A DNA stretch of 26,897 nt, taken from the NCBI GenBank assembly GCA_032358255.1, contig JAULBX010028748.1, positions 1 to 26,897 on the forward strand, read 5' to 3'. Positions 7,233 through 14,125 of the stretch are shown here, one piece after another. The translations under genes were made by a program, and so were the position numbers. The notes under the pieces were generated by a model that ran no database searches, was not told the origin of the DNA, and saw only the letters and a program-made list of their open reading frames with translations. This DNA is from Heterotrichella gracilis. Lineage: Eukaryota; Sar; Xanthophyceae; Tribonematales; Xanthonemataceae. The stretch's first letter is position 1, and each line of letters begins with the position of its first letter.

Positions 7233-7334
7233 CACATGAATTAGCGTTGCTAATTATCATACCTGATGCCCTCCTACGGCGTTAGTGCCAACAAATGTGT
7301 TCAGCATTGTGTTGGCTTTATAATTTAATTAGGA
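7233..7334 (-). repeat. Right inverted arm
   Basis: Inverted copy of the left arm. It has the same 36-base and 12-base blocks, the ribosome site GTAGGAGGG in place of ACAAGGAGG, the same ATG (7258-7260, minus strand), and an outer stem GCCAACA/TGTTGGC (7287-7293/7310-7316) with inner AATG/CATT. The outer end, TTAATTAGGA, supplies the ribosome binding site of the gp47 gene. Minus-strand codons after the ATG again read MIISNANSC and a NQQN motif, then run into antisense of the TnpB fragment. Confidence 0.7.
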
Positions 7335-7339
7335 TTGTT

Positions 7340-8407
7340 ATGATTGATATAAATAGTAGTAAATATGTACTAGTTGGGGATCTGCATATCTGTTTCCACA
7401 AAGGTAATTCTGATTTTTACCATGAAGCCTTTAGAAAAATAATATATGACAAAGTAGTTCCTCTTATGTTTGACAAAGGGGCTGATACTCTTGTTTTTTT
7501 AGGAGATGTTTTTGAAAGCAGAACTTCCCCTGACATGAAGTCTGTGTTATTTATTAAAAATTTATTGGAAAGTTTTTTGTCTCAATATAAAGAATTTAAT
7601 ATCATTATGATTACAGGCAATCACGATGTGTATTATAAAAATACAAACAAAGTAAATTCCTTATATATTTTTAATGATATGTTTAATTCCGATAGAATAA
7701 CTATCATTGACGAACCTTTGGAAAAAAATAACACATTATTCGTTCCGTGGATAACCGAAGATAATAGAGAAGACATCATGGATATGGTTAAAAATACCAA
7801 AATGGAATATTGCATTGGACATTTTGAATTTGGTGGATTTAAACAGCACCCCAATGATATTTATTTATCAAAAGGTATATCCACAAATGAATTTAAACAT
7901 TTTAAAAACGTCATATCAGGGCATATTCATTATGGTTCTACTATTGGCAATATATTGTATTTGGGTTGCTTAATACAGCACAAAAAAGACGATAGGAATG
8001 ATTCTAAAAAGATAGGGTTTCTTGATACTATTAATCATGTATTAGAACAACATCATCATGGGGTTAATACTATGGTTGATATTGTTATTGATAATGATTG
8101 TCAATTAGTGGATTGTACTAATAAAAAGGTTTATGTAAAGGTTGCACTTGGAATTGATGATAAAACTGTTGAAAATTATTTAGAACAAATAAGGTTAATG
8201 AAACCCCTCAGTATAATAATTTATGAGAATGAAAATAAGATAAAAAAAGATATTGATTTGCAATATAGTATGGAAGCACCACAAAAATCTATCATTGATA
8301 TTATTCAGGATTATTCTAAGAAAATAGAATTGCCGAATATAAATTCTGATTTAATTTATAGAGATCTTGTAGAATATTGTGAAAAAGCGTCCACAATAGC
8401 AAAATAG
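7340..8407 (+). CDS. 47: gp47/SbcD-like recombination nuclease subunit (metallophosphoesterase), 355 aa
   Basis: The protein is the nuclease half of the gp46/gp47 (SbcCD, Mre11/Rad50) complex, which resects DNA ends and processes recombination intermediates. All metal-binding motifs are present in order: GDLH (residues 13-16), FLGDVFESR, ITGNHD, GHFEFGG and SGHIHYGS. Length is close to T4 gp47 (339). The frame is open further upstream, but that stretch lies in the inverted arm; the ATG at 7340 has AGGA 5 bases before it and gives the standard N-terminus just ahead of the GDLH motif. Its partner gp46 starts at 10258, separated from it here by the Ro60 module. No clear promoter of its own is seen; the outer hairpin of the element lies just upstream. 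Confidence 0.88.
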   Translation: MIDINSSKYVLVGDLHICFHKGNSDFYHEAFRKIIYDKVVPLMFDKGADTLVFLGDVFESRTSPDMKSVLFIKNLLESFLSQYKEFNIIMITGNHDVYYKNTNKVNSLYIFNDMFNSDRITIIDEPLEKNNTLFVPWITEDNREDIMDMVKNTKMEYCIGHFEFGGFKQHPNDIYLSKGISTNEFKHFKNVISGHIHYGSTIGNILYLGCLIQHKKDDRNDSKKIGFLDTINHVLEQHHHGVNTMVDIVIDNDCQLVDCTNKKVYVKVALGIDDKTVENYLEQIRLMKPLSIIIYENENKIKKDIDLQYSMEAPQKSIIDIIQDYSKKIELPNINSDLIYRDLVEYCEKASTIAK

Positions 8408-8410
8408 TTA

Positions 8411-8439
8411 TTGACAATGTGATAGTTATAAGTTATTAT
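8411..8439 (+). promoter_or_regulatory. Sigma70-type promoter of the Ro60/RNA module, overlapping a 10-bp dyad
   Basis: TTGACA (8411-8416), 17 bases, TATTAT (8434-8439). RNA should start about 8446. A perfect 10-bp inverted repeat with a GTTA loop, ATAGTTATAA (8422-8431) and TTATAACTAT (8436-8445), covers the -10 region and ends exactly where transcription should begin, as an operator would. Confidence 0.75.
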
Positions 8440-8445
8440 AACTAT

Positions 8446-8538
8446 GTTCTTCAGTGGTGACAAAAACGGTTACTTATATTTTGGTTATATCGCACAGCAG
8501 TGCATTCCCGTTTTTAATTTTCCCTGAGGGACATTGTC
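8446..8538 (+). ncRNA. Candidate Y-type (Ro60-associated) structured RNA
   Basis: The predicted first nine transcribed bases, GTTCTTCAG (8446-8454), pair with CTGAGGGAC (8524-8532) as a continuous 9-bp helix (7 Watson-Crick, 2 G-U). A second helix, AAAAACGG/CCGTTTTT (8462-8469/8508-8515), is perfect over 8 bp. Inside it is a small hairpin GCAC-AGCA-GTGC (8492-8503). The overall form, paired ends with an internal loop and a larger distal loop, is that of Y RNAs, whose genes commonly lie beside Ro60 genes in bacteria. The exact animal Ro-binding sequence is not present. The 3' end is uncertain; the transcript may continue through a second hairpin (8586-8614) into the Ro60 mRNA. Confidence 0.5.
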
Positions 8539-8585
8539 TTAAAATAATACTATAGTTTTCTATATTATTATGTACTGTACTTTTC

Positions 8586-8614
8586 TTAGATGTTTTTTTT
8601 CTCTCTACATCTAA
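8586..8614 (+). other. 8-bp hairpin with an all-pyrimidine loop upstream of the Ro60 gene
   Basis: TTAGATGT (8586-8593) and ACATCTAA (8607-8614) pair perfectly around a 13-base loop made only of T and C. Pyrimidine-rich loops are typical of Y RNAs, so this could belong to the same RNA or a second one, or be an mRNA leader element 42 bases before the Ro60 start codon. The remaining bases 8539-8585 and 8615-8656 show only AT-rich sequence. Confidence 0.4.
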
Positions 8615-8656
8615 TAAATCCTTAACAACGTAGCATTTCTCGGAAAGTTAAATAAA

Positions 8657-10180
8657 ATGTCATCATTAAATAAAAAAATAAAATCCCCAACTATATACAC
8701 TGAAAACGGCGGTAAAGCTGTAAAAATTAATTATGTGCAACAATTACGCCGTACTGTTATGTCATGTATGCTTTGGGAAGATAATTTCTATGAATCAGGC
8801 ATTTTTGTTGCAGATAGAATTAAGGATTTAGTAAAACAGATTGATCCTGAAATTGTAATAGAAATTGCAATCGAAGCAAAACATACAATGAAATTACGAC
8901 ACGTCCCCCTATATTTAATTTCCTTACTTTCTGAGAGTGGTTATCCTGTAAGAAAAATTGTCCCACTGGTTGTCAATCGCCTAGATGACTTAGGGGAACT
9001 TCTTGCAATTTATCGTAGAGATGATAGTAAAAAGAAGTTCACAAGAGGATTACTAAGAGGCATAGCTGATTGTTTTAGTAAATTTAATGAGTATCAATTT
9101 GCAAAATACAAAGGTTCTAAAAAAGAGTACAATATTTTTGATATTATAAATCTTACTCACCCAAAACCTAAAAACGACACTGAAAAAGAATTATTTAAAA
9201 AAATAGTTACCAATACTCTTTCTACCCCAAATACATGGGAAGTTAGATATTCAGCATCGAAAAATAATGAAGAAAAACGTGCAGTTTGGGAAGATTTGGT
9301 TGATAACAACCAGTTAGGTGGTTTGGCGACCTTGCGAAATTTACGCAATATGGAATCAGTTGGGTATAATGGTATCAGTAAAGCAATTTCTCAAATACGA
9401 GATCCTAAACTATTACCTATTAATTTTATTAAAGCTTACGAAATTACCCCTAAATATGAATATGAACTAGAGCAAAAATATCTTGAATTATTTTCTACCA
9501 AAGAAAAAATGGTTGGTAAAACTTTGTTGTTAGTAGATGTTAGTGGTTCTATGCAGGGCGATAGAGAGAAAAATGCTGGCGGATTAGCAATGATTGCTCG
9601 TGAAAAGTTTGATGATTTAGAGGTTAGGATTTTTGGTAATATAACAAATCGTTACATTACTTATGAGGGGTTTGATGAATCAATGAATATCATTGAAGAA
9701 ATGCTTGGATTTAAAGGTGTTGATAGAGATTTAGTATTCCTAAAATGTGCTTCAAATAAAGAATGTTTAGCTTTAAGAGAAAATATATTAAAAGAATTAT
9801 TTTCTTTATATGGTGATTTAATTCTAAACAATTATAAAATAGAAAGAATTATTGATAAAGTTAATGGTTCTATTACACGCCGTTTATCTAAAACTTTACA
9901 AGGATTTAGGCTTATGAAATCTTGTAAGAACAAGGGAGAAAGCACCTTTCTTGGAAAATCTATTGGGGAAATTAATAACCTTGACATTGACAGACTTATT
10001 GTTATTACAGATGAGCAAAGTAATGACAGCGTACCAAAACCAAATTGCAAAAAATCTTACATGATAAATGTTTCTAGTAACAAAAATGGGGTTGGTTACA
10101 ATGGTAATTGGGTTCACATTGATGGTTTTTCTGACAAAATCATTGATTATATTGAAGAATATGAAAAATCTATTGACTAA
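8657..10180 (+). CDS. rsr: Ro60/TROVE-domain RNA-binding protein, 507 aa
   Basis: Ro60 is a ring-shaped protein that holds Y RNAs on its outer surface and the ends of misfolded RNAs in its central hole; in bacteria it can direct exoribonucleases and aids survival under stress. Residues about 20-280 are the HEAT-like TROVE domain (for example SCMLWEDNFYESG, RHVPLYLISLL, LLRGIADCFSKFNEYQFAKYKG, GGLATLRNLRNM). Residues about 288-500 are a vWA fold with MIDAS DVSGS (294-298) and VITDEQS. Between FGN (326-328) and GFRL (416) lie about 85 residues where bacterial homologues usually have a short loop, so the vWA domain carries an insertion. The ribosome site is weak (GGAAAG). It stands between gp47 and gp46 with its own promoter and terminator, as cargo would. 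Confidence 0.88.
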   Translation: MSSLNKKIKSPTIYTENGGKAVKINYVQQLRRTVMSCMLWEDNFYESGIFVADRIKDLVKQIDPEIVIEIAIEAKHTMKLRHVPLYLISLLSESGYPVRKIVPLVVNRLDDLGELLAIYRRDDSKKKFTRGLLRGIADCFSKFNEYQFAKYKGSKKEYNIFDIINLTHPKPKNDTEKELFKKIVTNTLSTPNTWEVRYSASKNNEEKRAVWEDLVDNNQLGGLATLRNLRNMESVGYNGISKAISQIRDPKLLPINFIKAYEITPKYEYELEQKYLELFSTKEKMVGKTLLLVDVSGSMQGDREKNAGGLAMIAREKFDDLEVRIFGNITNRYITYEGFDESMNIIEEMLGFKGVDRDLVFLKCASNKECLALRENILKELFSLYGDLILNNYKIERIIDKVNGSITRRLSKTLQGFRLMKSCKNKGESTFLGKSIGEINNLDIDRLIVITDEQSNDSVPKPNCKKSYMINVSSNKNGVGYNGNWVHIDGFSDKIIDYIEEYEKSID

Positions 10181-10202
10181 AATTTAAAATAATGTTATGC
10201 TT

Positions 10203-10240
10203 AAAAGAACAAGATTTAATTTTCTTGTTCTTTTTTTATT
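10203..10240 (+). terminator. Rho-independent terminator after the Ro60 gene
   Basis: A 12-bp stem (10203-10214 with 10223-10234; core AAAGAACAAG/CTTGTTCTTT) with an 8-base loop is followed by a T-run. It lies 22 bases after the Ro60 stop and 18 before the gp46 GTG. No good promoter is visible between it and gp46, so gp46 probably depends on read-through. Confidence 0.85.
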
Positions 10241-10257
10241 ATAATGAAGGGGTTATT

Positions 10258-12261
10258 GTGAATCATAATATTAAACTTTTAAGCATAACCTATGCCAACA
10301 TTTTATCAACAGGTAACATCCCAATAACTATAGATTTTACAGATTCTCTTACTCTCTTCACTGGGGAAAATGGCGTAGGCAAATCAACTGCATTATCTGC
10401 TTTATCTTTTGCATTATTTGGTCGTATAGATCGTTCTGTCAATAAATCTGATATTATTAATTTCATCAATAAAAAAGAATTATTAGTAAAAGTAAATCTT
10501 TTAGTAAATGGTAAACAAGTTTACATTGAGCGAGGAATGAAACCTGATATACTTAGAGTATCGGTTGATGGTATTTTTTTAGATCAAGATGCCTCTAAAC
10601 TTGATTTAGATAAACGTATCCAAAGTTTAATTGGGTGTACATATCAAGTATTTTATCGTTTGGTTGCAATTTCCTTTGTGAATTTTTGTCCATTTCTAAA
10701 GCTACCTAAAATCGAGCGAAGAACTTTTATTGAGAATATTCTCGATATATGTCTATTTACCGATATGCAAAAACTTGCTAAAGAAGATGTAAAAGAATTA
10801 AAGAAAAAAATATCCGAACAGGAAATACATCTAAACGCTAAAAAAACCTACATACAAAGGGATAAAGAAAGATTGCATAAAAGTATATCGGAAAACAAAC
10901 AATCCATAGAAACGCTTAAAAATGACATTATACGATTAACGGATATAGAAATACCAAAACTTAATGATAAAAAAATATTAGATATAGAAAATTTAGAAAA
11001 AGAAGTATTATCTTTAACCAATCAGTCTAACAAAGATGAACAGGATAAAATAAATCAGCAAATTAATGACAACGAAATTAAACTGAAAGCCTTACAAAGT
11101 CAATTAGAATTACTATCATTTAATGATGAGGAATATAAGCAACTTAATGATAAATTTGTATTAGATAATACTACATTAAATTCCATGATAAATACCCATA
11201 CAAAAATGCAACTAGACTTAAATATATTAACGCAGAACGGCAAGAAAATAAAAGAGCAACTTGATAACCTATCAACAAGTTCTACCTGCCCTATGTGTAA
11301 AAATAAGTTATCTGACGACAGTTTAAAAACACACCTAACTATTGAAAGAGAAACTTTATTAAACTCGTATAAAACCAAGCGAGATTCCTTATTATCGTAT
11401 GAAACATTATTGGAAAAACATAAGGAAAATATTACTATACTTAAAAACGAGATTGATAATTATAATCAAAGAAAAAACACCATACAAAATCTAAAACAAC
11501 AAATAAATAATATTACTAGCAGTATTAGTATATTGAAAGAAAAAGATTTAGACAGCATTAAGGATAACACCATTCATGTATTAAAAGAAAGATTGTCTGT
11601 CACACAAACAAAAGATTATTTGTACGAGGTTAATCTTAATATTGATATGCAGAAAAAAAAATTGGGGGAATATCAGAATAAAGGGTTTGATGATTTAGAA
11701 ACCAGTATCAAAAAAGACGAAGAAGAATTATCAATACTAAATCAAGAACTTGATGCCCTGAATATTGATTTAAATCATAAGAATGTTGTTTTATCTGCGT
11801 TGGATGATAAGGGTATTAAATCAAATATTATTGATATGTATATTCCTTTTTTAAACGAAAGAATAAATTATTATCTTGACAAGTTAAATCTTTTCCTGTA
11901 TTTTGAAATGGACAAGAATTTCGATGAAGTTCTAAAAAAAGACTATAGATTGGAATGTTCCTATGACAACCTATCTATAGGACAGCGTAAACGGGTAGAT
12001 TTATCCATTATGTTTGCGTTTCGTGATATTGCAAAAACTAAAAATTACGCTTCTTTTAATGTGTTATTTTTAGATGATATGCTAGACCATATAGACGATG
12101 ATGGTATAGAAAATATATTTGATTTTATCAAAAACGACCACCAAGATATTATTACGATTGTTATTGATCATAACTTTAATAAATATCAAGGGTTTTTTGA
12201 TAAAGTATTAACTTTTACTATGAAAAATAACTTTACACATTTGGAATCAGATAATGATTGA
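10258..12261 (+). CDS. 46: gp46/SbcC-like recombination ATPase subunit, 667 aa
   Basis: This is the SMC-like ATPase that pairs with gp47. Walker A GENGVGKST (residues 36-44) is in the N-terminal lobe; two long coiled coils flank a zinc hook CPMC (Cys344 and Cys347); the C-terminal lobe has the signature LSIGQRKR (about 572) and Walker B VLFLDDMLDHID (about 604). Length is slightly above T4 gp46 (560), because the coiled coils are longer. The frame is open 22 codons upstream, but those codons are the terminator hairpin of the preceding gene; GTG at 10258 has GAAGGGG 5 bases before it and gives a standard N-terminus. It overlaps the next gene by 8 bases. Confidence 0.9.
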   Translation: MNHNIKLLSITYANILSTGNIPITIDFTDSLTLFTGENGVGKSTALSALSFALFGRIDRSVNKSDIINFINKKELLVKVNLLVNGKQVYIERGMKPDILRVSVDGIFLDQDASKLDLDKRIQSLIGCTYQVFYRLVAISFVNFCPFLKLPKIERRTFIENILDICLFTDMQKLAKEDVKELKKKISEQEIHLNAKKTYIQRDKERLHKSISENKQSIETLKNDIIRLTDIEIPKLNDKKILDIENLEKEVLSLTNQSNKDEQDKINQQINDNEIKLKALQSQLELLSFNDEEYKQLNDKFVLDNTTLNSMINTHTKMQLDLNILTQNGKKIKEQLDNLSTSSTCPMCKNKLSDDSLKTHLTIERETLLNSYKTKRDSLLSYETLLEKHKENITILKNEIDNYNQRKNTIQNLKQQINNITSSISILKEKDLDSIKDNTIHVLKERLSVTQTKDYLYEVNLNIDMQKKKLGEYQNKGFDDLETSIKKDEEELSILNQELDALNIDLNHKNVVLSALDDKGIKSNIIDMYIPFLNERINYYLDKLNLFLYFEMDKNFDEVLKKDYRLECSYDNLSIGQRKRVDLSIMFAFRDIAKTKNYASFNVLFLDDMLDHIDDDGIENIFDFIKNDHQDIITIVIDHNFNKYQGFFDKVLTFTMKNNFTHLESDND

Positions 12262-12562
12262 ACATCTTATTGATAAGAATAAACTTATATCTAATCTTAT
12301 TGAAAAGTTTGGACATACAGAAACTGTCAACGAGGTTACAAGTCTAGTAAATACCATGCCTTTAATTTCTTACGAAATTGGGGTGGACTTTTCACGAACA
12401 CAACTTCCCTCTGATAAATTCGCAATATTCCCCACCTTAGGGGTTGAGCTTTTTGATAGGATTACTGATAAAGTTCCTGTTATAAAAGTTTATTGGAAGA
12501 TGAAAAAAATAGAAATAGCATTAGGAGAGCTAGATTGTTTAAATTATCAGAAAAAGACATAG
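12254..12562 (+). CDS. Hypothetical protein between gp46 and the clamp, 102 aa
   Basis: Unrecognised small protein. It starts with a helix (MIEHLIDKNKLISNLIEKFG) and ends in a Lys/Trp-containing stretch (VYWKMKKIEIAL). The ATG overlaps the gp46 stop (ATGATTGA) and its own end overlaps the clamp start by 28 bases, so it is coupled to both. In T4 this interval holds small proteins such as RpbA, but I see no clear similarity. A replication or transcription accessory role is guessed from position only. Confidence 0.65.
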   Translation: MIEHLIDKNKLISNLIEKFGHTETVNEVTSLVNTMPLISYEIGVDFSRTQLPSDKFAIFPTLGVELFDRITDKVPVIKVYWKMKKIEIALGELDCLNYQKKT

Positions 12563-13305
12563 ATAACATTGTTAAAGCAACCCATTTTAACATGGATATT
12601 AGCAATACCCTTTATTTAAAAAAAGGTATTAATCAAAATTTTCTGCGTTTGGAATGTCAAGAGAACGATAATCTTATCTATTCAGGGGTAGAGTTCGTAC
12701 TTGATAATGCAGTTCCAAATGATATTTTGCTATCGGACGCAAAAAACTTCATTAATGTTTTAAAGATGTTAGATGATCCTGACATAGAATATCAAGACAC
12801 TAAAGATGGCGGTACTAATATTATTATCACGGAAAATGATAATTTTTCTTGCAATATTGGTTTGGCTGACACTTCTATTATTTATAGGCAATTTGGTTCT
12901 AATCAAACCTTAATCAATCAACATGATAAATATATTACCGATGGTATTGTATCACAAATGGATTCATTAAACTATGAAAAGTTAGAATTTATCTTTAGCA
13001 AAGAAAACTTTACAAAAATAAAGAAAGCTCACTCTAAAAATGACTTCTTGTTGTTTAGCATATCTGATGGTGTTGTAAAAATGTCTAATAGAGATAGAAC
13101 GACAAATAATGGTTACACATTGAAGTTATCTGATATACCTGAACAGGTAACTATGGAGTTTATTTTAAGTTACGAAAAACTATCTAAAATGTCTGCTGAT
13201 AATTTTACTGTAACAGTTTACTACCTTGAAAATGATGCTAAGTTGGTATCATTTTATGATGAAGTAAGTAATATTCGCTTTATTCCGTCAATTTTAGAGG
13301 AATAA
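12535..13305 (+). CDS. 45: gp45-like sliding clamp (DNA polymerase processivity factor), 256 aa
   Basis: The clamp is a trimeric ring around DNA that tethers the polymerase and, in T4, also activates late transcription. The N-terminus (FKLSEKDIDNIVKATHF, then NTLYLKKG) matches the opening of the gp45 family (T4 starts MKLS and has the same LKSG-type strand). A repeat of beta strands and the run FILSYEKLSKM near the C-terminus agree with the two-domain clamp fold. Its place directly before the clamp-loader cluster fits. The start is a TTG at 12535 with AGGAGA 6 bases upstream; the frame extends a little further to another TTG at 12493 with no ribosome site. Sequence similarity is weak, so context carries part of the call. 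Confidence 0.75.
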   Translation: MFKLSEKDIDNIVKATHFNMDISNTLYLKKGINQNFLRLECQENDNLIYSGVEFVLDNAVPNDILLSDAKNFINVLKMLDDPDIEYQDTKDGGTNIIITENDNFSCNIGLADTSIIYRQFGSNQTLINQHDKYITDGIVSQMDSLNYEKLEFIFSKENFTKIKKAHSKNDFLLFSISDGVVKMSNRDRTTNNGYTLKLSDIPEQVTMEFILSYEKLSKMSADNFTVTVYYLENDAKLVSFYDEVSNIRFIPSILEE

Positions 13306-13306
13306 C

Positions 13307-13335
13307 TTGATTTTCTTTTAAACCTATGCTATATT
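13307..13335 (+). promoter_or_regulatory. Sigma70-type promoter before the 77-aa gene and clamp-loader cluster
   Basis: TTGATT (13307-13312), 17 bases, TATATT (13330-13335), with TG one base before the -10. It lies just after the clamp stop codon and 22 bases before the next ATG. Confidence 0.65.
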
Positions 13336-13357
13336 ATTATTTTAAGAGAGGAAAATT

Positions 13358-13591
13358 ATGAATTTACAAGATTTAATTCATATCGCCAATGTTTACAATA
13401 ACAGAGATGCAACAAAAGTAATTTTGGAACGAAAAGACTTTGAAGCCTTACAAGGCATCGACAAAAGATTCTTCACTAGCTTAACTGAAGTAGTTAAAAC
13501 TATTGAGAATAAAGACTACCAAAACTATCAATTAATCCTAAAGGAGATTACAGAAGATGACGGAAGCAATGAAAATAACACCCCAGACTAA
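13358..13591 (+). CDS. Hypothetical protein, 77 aa
   Basis: Unrecognised small, probably all-helical, acidic protein (QDLIHIANVYNN, DFEALQGID, FFTSLTEVVKTIE). A good AGAGGAAA site precedes the ATG, and the gene is the first after the promoter at 13307-13335. Its acidic end (EITEDDGSNENN) overlaps the next start by 35 bases. Position beside the clamp suggests a small replication or transcription accessory, unproven. Confidence 0.65.
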   Translation: MNLQDLIHIANVYNNRDATKVILERKDFEALQGIDKRFFTSLTEVVKTIENKDYQNYQLILKEITEDDGSNENNTPD

Positions 13592-13838
13592 GGAACAAAT
13601 AGACAACGTAAAGTCTATTATTAAATCTTATATCATTGAGCAAGAAAATTTAAAATCACAAATAAAATCTCTCAATGAAGATATTAAAGCGGAGGTTACT
13701 GCTTCTCTCGTTCCTTTATTAGGTAAAGAGGGTGCTGAGACCATTGTTAAATCATTAAAATATGACATAGCAAAAAATAAAAAATATAAAGATGTTTTGG
13801 TTGAACAAATTGATTTATTAAATTTTATTGGAGAATAG
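13557..13838 (+). CDS. Small coiled-coil protein, possibly DsbA/GapR-like DNA-binding, 93 aa
   Basis: The sequence is a helix-turn-helix-like coiled coil: IIEQENLKSQIKSLNEDIKAEV, then KEGAETIVKSLKYDIAKNKKYKDVLVEQIDLL. The layout (long helix with N-terminal QI..LNEDIKA, a short turn, and a Lys-rich second helix) recalls the small T4 DsbA and bacterial GapR (DUF2312) proteins, which bind double-stranded DNA. The likeness is in architecture only. The start has AAGGAG 10 bases upstream and the gene overlaps the preceding one. Medium to low confidence in function. Confidence 0.6.
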   Translation: MTEAMKITPQTKEQIDNVKSIIKSYIIEQENLKSQIKSLNEDIKAEVTASLVPLLGKEGAETIVKSLKYDIAKNKKYKDVLVEQIDLLNFIGE

Positions 13839-13840
13839 TT

Positions 13841-14050
13841 ATGCTAGGTAATTTTATTGATTATGTTTTAACTAAAGCAATGGAAAAAACTTCCTTGTTG
13901 ATTGTATTCACTTCTTTGTCTTGGGTATTTTTACCATTTATTATCGGAAGTGGTTTAACTTTTGTTGTATCTTTGGGTGTAGCTTTTTATCTCAATGATG
14001 AACGCTTTGATGAAATTCACACAAAAGTTAATGATTTTTTAAACAAGTAA
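13841..14050 (+). CDS. Small membrane protein, 69 aa
   Basis: Two hydrophobic segments (about residues 17-32 and 34-51: SLLIVFTSLSWVFLPFIIG, then LTFVVSLGVAFYL) and a charged C-terminal tail make a small two-span membrane hairpin. No family recognised. It begins 2 bases after the preceding stop, with GGAG about 10 bases before the ATG. Two-span proteins of this size in phages include holin-like and superinfection-exclusion proteins; the site, inside the replication cluster, does not distinguish these. Confidence 0.6.
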   Translation: MLGNFIDYVLTKAMEKTSLLIVFTSLSWVFLPFIIGSGLTFVVSLGVAFYLNDERFDEIHTKVNDFLNK

Positions 14051-14064
14051 TGAACTAATAATAA

Positions 14065-14090
14065 GCCGTAACTGTGAAAATGGTTACGGT
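14065..14090 (+). other. Hairpin before the gp44 gene
   Basis: CCGTAAC (14066-14072) and GTTACGG (14083-14089) pair perfectly, extended by G-U pairs on both sides. No T-run follows on the plus strand, so it is a poor terminator in that direction; it stands 36 bases before the gp44 start and may affect mRNA processing or stability. Confidence 0.5.
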
Positions 14091-14125
14091 AAAAATAATA
14101 ATGATTATTGCAAAGGGAGCAAATA

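Larger units (their letters stand above)
6788..7334. mobile_element. Mobile-element remnant with about 100-nt inverted arms
   Basis: The two ends are inverted copies. The inner 57 bases of each arm (6836-6892 and 7233-7289) share a perfect 12-base block and a perfect 36-base block, differing only in the ribosome-site segment between them. Outside these, each arm has a hairpin (6809-6838; 7287-7316) and a related AT-rich tail ending in TTAGGA or its complement. Between the arms is a chimeric frame whose end is a TnpB zinc-ribbon. Transposase (TnpA) is absent and the TnpB body is missing, so it cannot move alone. It sits exactly between divergent uvsX and gp47. It may have arisen by insertion of a second, inverted copy of the same leader next to a TnpB fragment. 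Confidence 0.6.

Noticed and set aside
6958-7260. Open frame on the minus strand starting MIISNANSC, opposite the TnpB remnant
   Set aside because: It starts like the plus-strand frame only because the arms are inverted copies. After about 27 residues it is antisense of the TnpB part and resembles no protein.
7295-7339. Longer gp47 starting with ATG at 7295
   Set aside because: That ATG has no ribosome site and lies in the loop side of the element's right hairpin; ATG 7340 follows AGGA.
8413-8538. 8-bp pairing GACAATGT/ACATTGTC enclosing the whole RNA region
   Set aside because: The left strand overlaps the -35 box and lies upstream of the predicted RNA start, so it would not be in the transcript. 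The 9-bp helix from 8446 was preferred.
10192-10257. 22-codon N-terminal extension of gp46
   Set aside because: These codons are the hairpin and T-run of the Ro60 terminator; the GTG at 10258 has a good ribosome site.
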